The position numbers and the translations under genes were made by a program. Under the pieces are notes generated by a model. That model saw only the letters and a list, made by a program, of their open reading frames with translations, was not told where the DNA came from and ran no database searches. 64,000 nucleotides of DNA from Chlorops oryzae. Taxonomy: Eukaryota > Arthropoda > Insecta > Diptera > Chloropidae. Positions 23,593 through 35,903 of the stretch are shown in pieces (the first letter of the stretch is position 1; each line of letters begins with the position of its first letter). The DNA is taken from the NCBI GenBank assembly GCA_020466095.1, contig CM035806.1, positions 38,606,683 through 38,670,682 of the forward strand. The letters run 5' to 3'.

Positions 23593-25263
23593 GGGCATTT
23601 CCATGATGTCGAACGCGACATTCGCACGCATTCTCAGTGGAAAAAGAAATATACGAAAATTTTTTTTTATTTGGACAAATGGCGGAAGTTATAGCTCTTG
23701 ACTAGCACTGTAATTGGTGCTAAGGTTGATTTCTGGAAATTGTTCCTTTTCAAGATAATTACAAAAAACTAAGGCATTCGCACGCTACAAAAACAGAAGT
23801 CAGTTTTGAGGCGAACAGTTCAACCACTGATTTCAGCGAAACTTGAGGCAATATTTTAATGCGACTAATTTTGTAATATTGTACATTGATGAATCTTAGA
23901 ACTGGTTTTTATTTGATTCAAAAATATTAAACAGTTTAGTTTTTTATTTTATTTTAATCACTGTCGCACGCTACATGTCGAATGCTACATTTTGTTGCAT
24001 CATACGTTTTAATTTAATGTGTACTTTTCATTTAATTGGACATGAAGAAGATGATGATAAATGACTTTTAATGTTTTCAATATATTTATTTTCACAAAAA
24101 AAAATTATAAACTTAAAATATCTTCAACCAAGAAAAAATAAAAATAAATAAGAATATTCATCCTTTACATAAAAAATAAAGAATAGAAACAAAACTTAAC
24201 TGTGAATAGTATTACTTATATTAAATAAAGATTTTTTAATGAAATATGCAGTCCTAGCTCCTTCAGGACTGCGCTCTTAATATGCCAACCGATGCTTCAA
24301 ACTGTATTTTTAACATTGGCTTGTCATTGAGGCATTACCACTCCCACATTTAACTACTCCACGAATAGACCTACTGTGGTGAATTAGAGGTCAGTTGTCT
24401 TACACAAAATACTCTACATTTTGACTAGTCATGTTCTGGGGTAACTCAGAGTACTCCTTTTTGGTAAGTTGATCGCACCCTTGCTACTAAATCGGTACAA
24501 CTCAAAATTTCGCATTTCTGGAACAATCGTTCATTCTCTATTGAAACTTGCAAAAAATAATTATTTTTCTTAACTTAGTTTATTCTTAATCGACTATTGC
24601 ATCAGTCCATATGAGCATAAATTTTCTAGGTGTTGAGTTTCCTGCAGAAAAATGTGGTTGAAAATAAAAAATTTGAAATGGGTTTAGGAGCAAGGGTGCG
24701 AAATTTATAGAGTTTACACTTACGATGTCGCACGCTACAAACTTCAAATATGTCTCAGGGCCAAAGCGTTGATTATTTTGCAACAAAATTTTTTTTATTT
24801 AATTGCAATACAAATTGCTGTTTGCTGCGAATATTTGAGGCGCGTTGCACAAACACCTTTGACTCACTGATAACAAATGTTATTTTTCAATGTCGCACGC
24901 TACAACGAAATAAACGATAAAGTAAAGAAAAAATTTACCGTAATTGGCGATTGCATCGTTCCCTTTGCATTTTTCTTACATTCCTCAAATATAAAACGAT
25001 ATTTAAAAGTGCAAATATCAAAGCATAGTGGATGTTATTACGAACATTAATCAAAACAAAACGGGAAGAGAAATATTCAAAACATAACTTTTGCACTTGT
25101 GCGACTTTGCATTTGAATATTTCTAAATGTGTTATATGAATATATGTGGAATATGTTTAGATTAGTAAAATTTGATCGATTCTCTATAAATATATGTTAA
25201 AACAACATACTTTTATAGGCTTTGAATTTTTTGACTGCGGTTGACATTTCTGTGGAAATGCCC
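23593..25263 (+). mobile_element. 1.67-kb element with GGGCATTTCCA ends, copy A
   Basis: GGGCATTTCCATGATG and the inverted GTGGAAATGCCC are flanked by ATAT. The motif TCGCACGCTACA or close variants occurs at least four times inside. A TCGCACCCTTGCTA MITE is nested at about 24473-24702. No coding gene is recognisable. A near-identical, same-strand copy is at 60539-62206. Confidence 0.88.
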
Positions 25264-25568
25264 ATATGTATTTCAATAAATGTCTTATTGTAATGTCTTT
25301 CAGCATATCACTGCCTATATCTTCTATCTAGGGATATGTTGATATTGAGGGGCCATTTTCTATATACCGGGGGCCTTTGCCGGAAAACAAAAGTGTGACC
25401 ATAAAAGAGACCATCATTGCATTTGCAAAGGAATACCTCCACAATTCAGAGCCCCATCCAGTACCTGGGTCTCGGGGAGATTTTATAACAACTTATTCTC
25501 TAGATAATATCTGTTCAATTTTCATTCAAACAAAAACCAAAATTGTATTCATACACATGGAATATTTC
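25264..25568. other. Downstream flank of the F-box gene, no gene
   Basis: This is ordinary AT-rich sequence and should contain the 3' UTR of the F-box gene. A short plus-strand frame at 25377-25598 overlaps the last F-box exon and is not supported. Confidence 0.45.
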
Positions 25569-26860
25569 CTAATGAAATTCAATTTGAAAGGAACTTAAAA
25601 ATTTTTCGCCAGGCCATTCTCGATCAACTTTAACAAACAGTTTGACTTTTCGTGTTCCATCAGTCTGTAATGAAAAATCAAATTTAAAAAAGCTAAACTA
25701 TGAGTTAAAACCGATATTTAACTTACTTTTATTTTAGTATACAACTCGATTGGCATATTTGTAGCTGTGGGTGGAGTGAAAAGTTTTAAGTTTTTAAGAT
25801 CGACGCCACTATCGAACCGCATCAGTTTCAGCATCGACGAAACTAGAACCTCTACACTGTTGAGAATCGACGCTTTGATGTGAATCGTCTCCATGTAATC
25901 GCTTGTGGGTTCAAATGAATGAGTTAAATCTAGACGCAACTCCTCGATACATGGGAGAATCGGAGAGTAGTAGGTGCACTGGAAACCTTGTATAATACTA
26001 ATACGATCACATATCTTTAGCTTTTTAACTCGGCTAGACATTTGCTTTAAGTAAAGCATCAGTAACTCAATATGATTCAAATTTTCGTGATAGCTGTTAC
26101 AAAAGACGTTTAGATACTTTATTTCACCCAAAAGTGCGGTCGTCGAAAACTCATCCATATGCTCAAGGAATTGATTTTCACCAATATGAAGTTCTCGAAG
26201 ATTTGTTCCCCATGTTTTGATAGCGATACCCGTTTTGATGGTGCTCTTTTCTATATCCAGAAAAATCAAACTATCTATTTCGGTTAGTATTTCATTCAAA
26301 TACGAAGGCTGGAACTGACAATGCGATGCGGTCAATCTACGTAGCTTCGAAAACGTTTTAATGCCATTGCCAGTGATATATTCGCTTGATATGCGCAGTT
26401 CCTCCAACATTGAGCAACTTTTTGCTAACCTATGTATATGTCCATCGTGCAGGCCCGAATGCTCGCAGTCAAGTACGGTCAGACTTGAATATTCCAATAA
26501 AAGATAGAATAATAAATCTGGACGTTGAGTGTATCTACCCAAGTAACTGTTGAATGCCGTTCTCTTGAAATCGTGGATATAAAGAGACCTAATGTTTTTC
26601 GCGTTAAGTGTAAAAAACTCCTGATATTCTTGCTTGTTCAGCAATTCCATTTCCAAATTCGATGTAAACACTTCATGCGGCAAATTTAAGACGTCATATT
26701 TTGTCAAATAATGAGTGTGTATTTGCCGATAGCGTTTCCTCCAAATATACTCGATGATCACAGCATTGAATCTTGTACAAACCTTCGTTAGCGCAAGTTG
26801 ATCCTTCAATTTTAGGTAACCGAATATCATACCGAGGCAATCGTCATCCAAATAAATCAT
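25569..26860 (-). CDS. F-box protein with leucine-rich-repeat-like region, two exons
   Basis: This is probably the substrate-receptor subunit of an SCF ubiquitin ligase; the target is unknown. Exon 1 is 26860-25727 and ends at a strong donor (AAAA|gtaagt). Exon 2 is 25664-25569, with acceptor ttacag and stop TAG. Both are phase 0 and give 409 aa. The start is the ATG at 26860, in the favourable context ATCAAAATG; the frame extends three codons upstream to a TTG but has no earlier ATG. Residues of about 3-45 form an F-box (LDDDCLGMIFGYLKLKDQLA, then KVCTRFNAV and a Trp). Residues of about 130-330 carry irregular LRR-like units such as LTVLDCEHSGLHD, LEELRISSEYITGNGI, LRELHIGENQF and IEELRLDLTH. 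The last exon adds a short basic and hydrophobic tail (TDGTRKVKLFVKVDRE). Such F-box/LRR genes form fast-changing families in flies, so I give no symbol. Intact reading frame and correct splice sites argue against a pseudogene. Confidence 0.85.
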
Positions 26861-27568
26861 TTTGATCAAATTGAATGAAAAATTATTTTTCGCCGAACGT
26901 GATCACACATGAACTAATGGATTTAAGACGGCGCACAATCGGGTGAACGCTAGTCGCCGACTAGTAGTCGGTTAAATAAATGAGAGCCCTTTCAGTTTGA
27001 GAAAAAATTGCGTCACACAGACAATACTGTGCATTATAATTGAAATTATTATTTTTTCGATATCATTCAAAGACTTGTTAACAATTGGTGCGTATTTTAT
27101 TCCAATTTCAATTCTAGTTAGCACTTACATACATATATATATATGCACGTGTAATTACTGTAAGAGAAAATAATTTGATTGAAATAGGAAAGTATCCATT
27201 CATCATTTCTCGCCCAACTTCTCATTTGTTCGAGAATCGAATGCATTTTTTTGTTCAAAGCCACGAACTGGTCGAATTTTGTGTGGGAATTTTTAAATGA
27301 AACTATTATTATTTTATATAAAATATATATGTTTTTTATTTAATCTTTTATTATATATTTATTTATACGTTGATAAAATGGCCAGCTATCTAGATTTCAA
27401 TTGAGAACAAAACTCAATATCAAAAGATAAGAAGTAATGAAATGGCATGGAAAACGACAACAATGCAGAGTATTCTATCAGCTGTGCCGTTATGGCTGGT
27501 GCGAGAGATAGAGAGAGATCGAGAACACGAAATGGAGCGATCTAGTTAAATTGAAACAATTTTACGTT
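26861..27568. promoter_or_regulatory. Presumed 5' flank of the F-box gene
   Basis: This is the first stretch upstream of the F-box ATG without repeats. I see no decisive core-promoter motif. It contains purine-rich gagagatagagagagatc (27504-27523), a GAGA-like sequence, and AT-rich blocks. The role is inferred from position only. Confidence 0.3.
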
Positions 27569-27884
27569 CCCAGTAGGAAAGTGTAAGGTTTAGCGATTAA
27601 TTTTTCCACAATAGGTTCTATGGATTATTGTGGAATTCGTTGCTAAAAATTATGATTGCGATGTCATAAGAAATGTAAGCGATAGCGGCGCGAGCAATTT
27701 GAAACAAAGCAGCAATTTTTGGAAATGTCAGTCCGCTATCGATCCGAAAAACTTTTTAGTCTTCTATGGCCGAATTTTTTCTTTACTTCTCACGAATTTT
27801 TTCGACCTTACATTTCTCACTTATGTATGTCTTCAATGATCTGACAGAAGAACATATTAATGCGAGATCGTATTGCCGACTGGG
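27569..27884. mobile_element. CCCAG-family MITE (316 bp)
   Basis: CCCAGTAGGAAAGTG and the inverted GCCGACTGGG bound a non-coding segment whose left part (taaggtttagc...gcgatgtcat) is repeated in the adjacent element at 27927. Confidence 0.65.
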
Positions 27885-27926
27885 TACCTTTAAGCTCACA
27901 CTTCTCTCTTGATAGTTGAAAAGCAA

Positions 27927-29212
27927 CCCAGTCGGAATATATAAGGTTTATCAGCAACTTTTTCAGCAATAGCTTCTATGGGCAATTGCGGAATTCTTTG
28001 CTGAAAATTAACATTGCGATGTCATTGGAAATGTAAGGTATCATTTTTCTTTTAGTTTTCGGTCCGCTTTTGCTGAAATCTTCGCTTGAAAATGGTCGAA
28101 ATGGTCAGCGATAGCGGCGCGGGCCGAATGGCACAAAATCGATTCTTGGAAGTGTTTGCTATTTTTCGGTCCGCTATTGCTGAAATCTTCGTTTGAAAAT
28201 GGTTGATATGGTAACGGATAGATAACTACTCCTTCGTTTGAAAATGTACATTAAATTCACATGTGAATTCCACAATGAATAAAATATCATCGTATCGCAA
28301 GAATTCTCCGTAGAAAATATTCCTGTTTAGAGAATTAAGAAAAAGTTTAATTTAAAGTTCAAAGTAATTACGTTTTATTATTAAAAAGAAAAAAACAAAA
28401 GATTATTCTTATAAAACAAACTTAAAACAACTCAACAAGTTATAAAGTTTAAAAAACAAAATAGTTTAATTATGCCATTATGGTTTATTTGTGCCGTTTG
28501 TGCCTTCCAAAGTTGTTTTTCGTTTTAAGCTTTCCCGCATGTATAGCCTGCCTTTGCCCAGTCGGAAAGCTTTTTTCATGGCATCGGAATGAGACTTCTG
28601 GGTATATCCCTCCTTTTTTACAGGCTTCTAAAGTACAAAAAAATTATTGTCATATATATAAAATTCAGATTATTTAAATTGTATTTTACCGAAGATAGCT
28701 TCATCAAAATTTTTGAAATCCTTAAACGCGATTTTGCCTTTAACGCCATCATAGTTAATCCTTTTTTGTTTATTAATATATTTGTTTTACTAATTTCTTT
28801 TTAATATTTCACAATGAGGCACAATTCCGATCGTAACTTCACAACTGTCGCACTTCAAATGACCAATTACAGTTTAAAATGAAAACTAAAATCAAAATTC
28901 CTTGGAAATTCAAAAAAAAAAAACCCTTTTCAATACTGCCCTCAAAATTCGAAAATTCTACTTGTGTTTTTTCTTCTTCTAGTTTCTGGTTCATTAGAAA
29001 AAATTGATGAGTAGTAAGGCACTAATTCAGCGAAAGCGGACTTAGAAGTTTTTTAGTCAGAAAAACGATTGACTGCTTAAAAACTTCTCGGTCCGCTATA
29101 GCCGAATTTGTTCCTTACTACTCATGAATATTTTCGACCTTACATTTTTCACTTATGCCATCAATGAATTCATATAAGAACAAATTCATGCAAGAACGAA
29201 TTGCCTACTGGG
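27927..29212. mobile_element. CCCAG-family element (1.29 kb)
   Basis: It starts CCCAGTCGGAATATATAAGG and ends GCCTACTGGG. It shares subterminal text with 27569-27884. A further CCCAGTCGGAAAGC start inside (28557) suggests nesting or a composite. Tandem copies of a gcgatagcggcgcg-like motif occur. No gene. Confidence 0.6.
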
Positions 29213-29287
29213 AAGTTGAGTGGGCAAATTCCCAGTTGCAAATTTTATGCTCTCCGGATTGATCATTTGAATATTCCTAAGAGGCCA

Positions 29288-29437
29288 TTTACACGTTAAG
29301 ACATTTCGATAATAAAACACACATTTTGTGGGCTAGGGACGCACGGGGATGTGGTGTGGTAGCGTTTTCCTCTCTTCCTCCTGCCTCACTTACCATCGAA
29401 AATTTGTTTCATTATCGAAATGTCTTAACGTGTAAAT
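29288..29437. mobile_element. 150-bp MITE with TTTACACGTTAAGACA ends
   Basis: TTTACACGTTAAGACATTTC and GAAATGTCTTAACGTGTAAA are inverted around a GC-richer centre. No coding. Confidence 0.75.
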
Positions 29438-29472
29438 AGCGTGTAAGCGAGGAGATATCATAGACTTTTCCA

Positions 29473-31174
29473 CAGTGCTGCCAACTCCTCACATGGAAAA
29501 AGCGCTGATTAATTTTGAAAAAGCGCTAAAAAGCACCGGAAATCAATGATTCCCAATTTCTTATTTAAAAAAGCGCTAAATCAACCAAAAGAAAGCGTTT
29601 TTGGAAGGGAACGTGTTGTTTTTCTAAAAAGATCATAGTCTATTTTGATATTTTTTGTTTCTTTGAATATTTATTATATCACAAATGATTAAATATGCTT
29701 CTTACAAGTCTGCGTTCAGATTAGAAACGATGCAACTAAGGTACCGAACAACCATCTCTTTCTTTCCCATATGCCATTATATAATATATCAAAAAATAGT
29801 CACGCAAAATGTTTCTCTAGTCTAAACGCAATCACAAAATTAAAGCAGCCAGATTCATAGAGTCCGACCGAAGTCAAAAATTTCAACCGAACCGAACCGA
29901 AACCGAATATTCGGTTTTTTAAAAGATTCGGTGGCCGAACCGAAACCGAAACTTTTCAAATCTGAGAAACAAAACTAATTTTATTGTTTGCTAGTATTAA
30001 CGCTAAGTCAATGTCAGGATTATTGAAAAAGAAAGACACGCTTGAAGTACTTATCCGTATTTTTGTAACACGACTTTACTTCTTACTATTCGCTTAGTGA
30101 CTATTTTACAGAGAGCGTCTTAAAGTAGCGCATATATGCATTTTCGAACATAACTGTTAACAGTGTATGAGTATATACAAAAGGGAATTAGGAATATAAC
30201 CAATGAGTTAGCAGTGATGCATTTATGATGCTTGAATTGTTAACACTAGTAGGTATATGAATTTAAAATATATACATTACTAAAGCTCGGATTTTGAATA
30301 TTTTGAATTTTTTTTGAATTATTTGAATTTATTGAATATATTGAATTTTTTTAAATTTTCTTGCATTTAACTGTACTTTTTGAATATTTTATTAACTGAA
30401 GTAGGCTTTTTTTGTTATTTTGACAATTCAACATTTTAATAGGTATACTAAATCGAACTAATTTGGATTTTTTGACTGTGAATTTTTTGAATATTTTGAA
30501 TTTTTTGCATTTTTTTTTTTAATTTTTTTGAATATTTTCTGAGTATATTTTTGAATTTTTTTTTCATTTTTTTACATATTCAAATGCCGAGGCATATACA
30601 TTACTAATGTAAAACAAAACAAAAAGTCCGAATTCACATTGTTAAAATTAAGGCTTTTTCACTTTAATTAGTTGTACAAAGTTTTGTTTCAAGTCTTTTG
30701 GTATTTCCATAACAGTGTGTATGTATGTATGTATGTTGCAGTGGAGTTTTTGAAAAACAAGTGCTAGGCTTGGAACGTTACACTCCGTTTCGCCTGGGTC
30801 GAAAATCGATCCTCGGACCCTGGGATCAACTGCATAGCACGCATCTCCTACGCTATCCCAGAGCCACTCCATAACAGTAAAATGTGAAAAATTTTCTTTT
30901 TCAAAATACTAAAATATGTTTGAAAGTTTCGGTTTCGGCCTTTTCCGAGCTAAAACCGAACCGAAACTGAAAATTTAGGACGATTCGGTGGTCGAACCGA
31001 AACCGAAAGTTCGGTCGGACTCTACAGAAAAACTGCTTTGAAAACTTAAATGAACGCAACGAAAAAGCGTTAGATTTCGCGCAAAAATAGCTTGGCGCTA
31101 AAAAGAAGTTTTCGCGCCGCGGGCCTTCCAAAAGCGCCAGATCTAGCGCGAAAAGCGTTAAGTTGGCATCACTG
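29473..31174. mobile_element. hAT-like element with CAGTGCTGCCAAC ends, containing a nested element
   Basis: CAGTGCTGCCAAC and the inverted GTTGGCATCACTG bound 1.7 kb. Subterminal aaaagcgct-type repeats mark both native ends. A second element with TAGAGTCCGACCGAA ends is nested at 29858-31024 and carries (CCGAAC)n-like subterminal repeats. Its interior has a tRNA/SINE-like stretch near 30775-30875. No clear 8-bp flanks remain. Confidence 0.7.
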
Positions 31175-31607
31175 CTTAAATCTATGGCTCGTTGAGTTCG
31201 AGGGCTGATTAAACAAGCCATGGCGGGGTTCGTGGGGACATGGAAACGCACCAAAACGCACCGACGCAGAAAATTATTTCGGAAGAGGTTTAAAGCATAA
31301 CAAAACTATCCACCGAGATCATTTTCTCAATCCCCTTTGTAATTCCCCATATTTCGAGGGGGGCTTGAACCCCCAAAAGTACCCTCCGAATACGCTCATA
31401 GTTCCCTTTGATGGTATTCGTCCTGAAAACAAATTTCCAATCATTATTGCCCTCTAAATGCAAAACTACCTCGAGGAGTGGTATTTTTTTCAAAAAATTC
31501 CTACATTTCTCACTGAATTCATGATTTCGGAAACGTATATAAATCAATGAATTGAAGAAATTCTCAGTCATCTCAGTAGAACTGGAGAACTGTCGGAAGG
31601 TATATTT

Positions 31608-32830
31608 TCAAACACCATCATCAACACCATCATCATCACCATCATCATCATCACCATCAACACCATCATCATCAACACCATCATCTCCATCATCATCACC
31701 ATTATCATCATCTTCACTAACCTCACCATCAACATCATTAACCTCACCATCATCACCAACCTCACCATCATCACCACCATAATTATCACCATTACCATCA
31801 TCACCGTTACCATCATCACCATTACCATCATCACCATCATCATCATCACCATCACCATCACCACAATCATCATCTCCATCATCATCACCATCGACACCAT
31901 CGTCTCCATCATCATCAACACCATAATCATCGCCATCATCTTCACTAACCTCACCATCATCACCATCAACATCATTAACCTCACCATCAACATCATTAAC
32001 CTCACCATCAACATCATTAACCTCACCATCATCACCATTACCATCATCACCATCATCATCACCATCATCATCACCATTCCCATTACCATCAACATCATCG
32101 TCACTATCATCATCACTTTCATCACCATTATCATCATCATCATCATCATCATCACCATCATCGTCACCATCATAGTCATTATCATCGTCACCATCATCGT
32201 GACCATCATCGTGACCATCATCGTCACCATCATCGTCACCATCATCACCAACATCACCATGATCATCACCAACCTCACCATCACCATGATCACCGTCATC
32301 ATCACCATCATCACCATCATCATCATCATCATCACCATGATCATCATCATCATCACCATCATCACCATCAACAACATCAACACCATCATCATCACCATAA
32401 AGACCATCATCAACACCATCATCATCACCATCATCATCACCATCATCATCATCACCATCATCATCATCACCATCATCATCATCACCATCATCACCACCAA
32501 CAACATCATCACCATAATAACCATCATCATCACCACATACAACATCAACACCATTATCATCCCCATCGTCATCACCATCGTCATCACCATCATCATCACC
32601 ATCATCATCATCATTACTATCATCATCATCATCATCACCATCATCACCATCAACACCATCAACACCATCAACACCATCAACACCATCATCACCATCATCA
32701 CCATCACCATCATCACCATCAACAACATCAACACCATCAACAACATCAACACCAGCAACACCATCAACACCATCAACACCATCAACACCATCAACACCAT
32801 CATCACCATCATCACCATTATCACCATCAA
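31608..32830. repeat. 1.2-kb imperfect (CAT/CAC/CAA)n trinucleotide array
   Basis: Nearly every triplet is catcat, caccat, caacac or a one-base variant over about 1,220 bp. All six frames are open or nearly so and translate to Met/Val, Asp/Gly or Ile/Thr runs, which are artefacts of the repeat. The right side abuts the MITE at 32862. Confidence 0.97.
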
Positions 32831-32861
32831 GCGTTTGCGCTCGCACAACGAATACTGTAAA

Positions 32862-33003
32862 GTGCCCGTTTACACATAAAGTCAACATCGTTCAACAAAT
32901 CGCTGTTTGTAAGAGAGAGGAGAGCGGGGAGAGGAATTCCGGCTCTCCTCTCTCCTAGAAACACCGATTTGTTGAACGATGTTGACGTACGTATAAACGG
33001 GCG
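32862..33003. mobile_element. 142-bp MITE with GTGCCCGTTTACAC ends
   Basis: GTGCCCGTTTACACATAAAG and the inverted ACGTATAAACGGGCGC surround matching inner arms (CAACATCGTTCAACAAATCG and complement) and a purine/pyrimidine-rich centre. Confidence 0.8.
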
Positions 33004-33026
33004 CAAACAGACCAAAATGAAATACA

Positions 33027-33725
33027 AACAAGTAAGGGTGTTATAGTCAGGCGAGCCTGACAATAGAATACCCGACAGAGACTCACATGTTCAAATAATT
33101 TTTAATATCAAGAGGTGTTTAAGACCATAAGGGGCCCCATATACCGACTTTTGATAGATTTCTTTATGAAAAATACCCGTTTGCCACGCCTACTTTTCCA
33201 ATTTTTGTTGAACTATAAACGGAGGCTTTAATATACGCTTTTTGGGATTTTTGTGACAGACCCTAGTACTGGAGGTACCCTTAAAAATGGACCGCTTTTC
33301 CAATTTTTGGATATTATATTACTGGCCTTTAAATATGTTCAAATATCAACTTTCATCAAAATATCTTGAAAAACTCCGATTTTAGAGCAGTTTTTGTTGT
33401 TTTCGTAACAGACACTAGTACTGGAGGTACCCCTAAAAATGGTCAGATCGGGTCCACTCTCGAACTTGTTCTTACTCATGTCTCCGTGAGCACGTACACC
33501 AAATTTTGTATAGATAGCTCAACTCCTTCGATAAGATAACTGTATACAGACAGACGGACAGACGGATAGATGGACAGACGGACAGACAGACGGACATGTC
33601 TAATCGAATCTCCTGGTGACGCTGATCATTTCTATATATTTTTTGTGTGCTCTATCTCGACTGGTTCTGGGTGTTACACAAAAACGCAATATACCCTCGA
33701 CACCGAATGTGTCGGGTATAAAAAC
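33027..33725 (+). mobile_element. Mini-me/DINE-1-like repeat, copy 2
   Basis: It begins aacaagtaagggtgttatag and ends gtgtcgggtataaaaac, with an internal (gacagacg)n tract at 33545-33596 and the phrase cctagtactggaggtacc repeated at 33265 and 33415. Confidence 0.7.
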
Positions 33726-33790
33726 AGATAAGACCATTTTCCGGGGTGAATTTTTTATATCTATCGATCTGTTCAATCCCCACGTCCCTA

Positions 33791-34772
33791 CACAGAAAAA
33801 CTGGCTACGAAAAATTCCAATTAATGGTGATTGTTAAACTCGATTCATTGGCATTTTAATTGTCACAATTAAAAATTTCAAACAAATCACCAATTTCGGC
33901 AAAATTTTGTAATATGATTTATTAAACAAAGTTTTGTTTGACTGATTTGTCATATCAATCACCAAAAGTATTCACACTTAACAAAACTTTGTTTGATTGT
34001 TTTGTTGTATCAATTAATGAAAATATTCACACTCAACAAACATTTTCAATAAAGGATTTGTTCTATCAACAACCAAAAGTATTCGCACTCAACAAATATA
34101 TTCATCAACGGTTTGTTGTATCAACAACCAAAAGTATTCGCATTCAACAAACATTTTCAATTAAGGATTTGTTCTATCAACAACCAAAAGTATTCATCCT
34201 CAACAAAACCTTGATTGCTTGTTTTGTTATATCAATTAATGAAAGTATTAGTGCATATAAATATTTTTCTAAAGTTCTCATTAGCTTTATGCGGACGTAC
34301 GTACAAGAAGAGACAAAATAATCAAAAGCTGACATATGTTCATTAATCATGATGTTATAATTTATAATTATCGTCCGTAAACTGACTTTACAGACTCCAA
34401 TTTTTATTATGGAATATGTAGATGAGGCAGTTTTTCCTTTTTTATTTATTTGAAATTTTTAGTTGATTTTTAATACCTTTGATTGTTGATATTACAAATC
34501 AATAGTTGAAAATGTTTGTTGAATGCGAATACTTTTGGTTATTGATACAACAAATCGTTGATTGAAAATGTTTGTTGAATGCGAATACTTTTGGTTGTTG
34601 ATACAACAAATCGTTGATTGAATATATTTGTTGAGTGTGAATACTTTCATTAATTGTCCCAACCAAACGATTTGTTTAATATAACAAAAAGTGTGATAGG
34701 CTGAGTTTTAACAACGAAATTGTTATATTGATTAAAAAATTGGTTGTATTTACGCACAAAAGTTTTTCTGTG
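33791..34772. mobile_element. 982-bp element whose arms are 56-bp tandem repeats
   Basis: CACAGAAAAAC and GTTTTTCTGTG ends are flanked by TA. The left arm (about 33900-34240) holds tandem units of 56 bp with the phrase tatcaacaaccaaaagtatt. The right arm (34480-34720) holds the same units inverted. A plus-strand frame of 127 codons is just the repeat translated. Confidence 0.8.
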
Positions 34773-34799
34773 TATATCTCGTAGTTGCTTCGATATTAA

Positions 34800-35716
34800 G
34801 CTTTCATCGCAATTTTCGCACACTCTGTTTTGAGGGTATATTGTGTTTGTGTGTTTGTGTATAAAATCCAGAACCAATCGAGAGAGGCCATACAAAATGT
34901 GTATGGAAATCATCAGCATCAATAAGAGATTTGTCATGTCCGGCCGTCTGTCCGTCTGTATACAGTAGGGTAGACCAAATTTGATAAGTTCGTTTAATTT
35001 TGCGATCCGCCCCCTCAAAATATAGTAGAGGGCAACAGAAAAGGGAAATGAAAAGATTTAGATCGATCGGACGTCAATAAGGGGGTGCTCAACGAGGTCA
35101 AAGTTCAGAAACATGATTTTGTAAACTCATGCCGCTAGTACAAATAACAAAAATTAGCACTTACATTTTTCTAAATATCTCAAAAACTAATTAAGGTAGG
35201 AAGACGAAACAAACGTTGGCTGATTCCTAATACAATAGAAAATCCCAACAAAAAATTTTCTAATTTTTTACACAGAGAAAAATTTTTTCACAAAACTAAA
35301 AAGGAATTTTAAAAGTTTTTTCAATTAAACGAAGATTTAGGTACGTATGGTGGATACCCAAGACCGTGGTGAAAAAATCTCAAATAGAAACTAGTAATGA
35401 GTTGCGCATATAGCTATATATGTGTCAGTCTTGACGTCCGTGACGTGTCCGTGTCCGTGACGGATCTTGGTATGCCGTGACATGATTAAGATCAAGATCA
35501 AGAATGGAGCAGATCGGACCATTTGGAAGGGTATGTACCTCCAGTACTAAAGTTTGTCACAAAAATTGCTCTAAAATCAGAATCTTTCGATATGTTGCAT
35601 TGAAATTTGGAATTTGACTTGATATTAAAAAGTATATATGTATGTAGCTAACTGTTTTCTGTGTCGGGTATTGTATTTTCAGGTTCGCATGACTATAACA
35701 CCCTTACTTGTTTTTA
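34800..35716 (-). mobile_element. Disrupted inverted mini-me-like repeat
   Basis: The left part (34815-34975) matches the 3' section and the right part (35515-35716, ending tataacacccttacttgttt) the 5' section of the repeat, both inverted. The middle (35030-35400) does not match and may be an insertion. Confidence 0.55.
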
Positions 35717-35903
35717 TATACATAAAATCTTGAAACTTCCAAGTCAATTTCCCAAAAAAATATTATTTGGAGATAAGTGAAGATAACTCCGGAACGCCGA
35801 ACTGTATTCGATATTCAAACGGCGTAGGCAATAATGGCATAAAGTCAATCAAGTTAACTATATGAAATTCGCAAAACACATACATACATACATACCTATT
35901 ACT

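Noticed and set aside
31568..32888. Long open frames of more than 400 codons on the minus strand and 226 on the plus strand
   Set aside because: They are translations of the CAT-type trinucleotide array, open in several frames at once with two- or three-residue composition.
34064..34240. CRISPR-like array
   Set aside because: Repeat units are contiguous and diverged without unique spacers, in a eukaryotic transposable element.
33938..34321. 127-codon frame with a repeated QQPKVF motif
   Set aside because: It is the translation of 56-bp tandem repeats in a TA-flanked element; not a protein repeat family.
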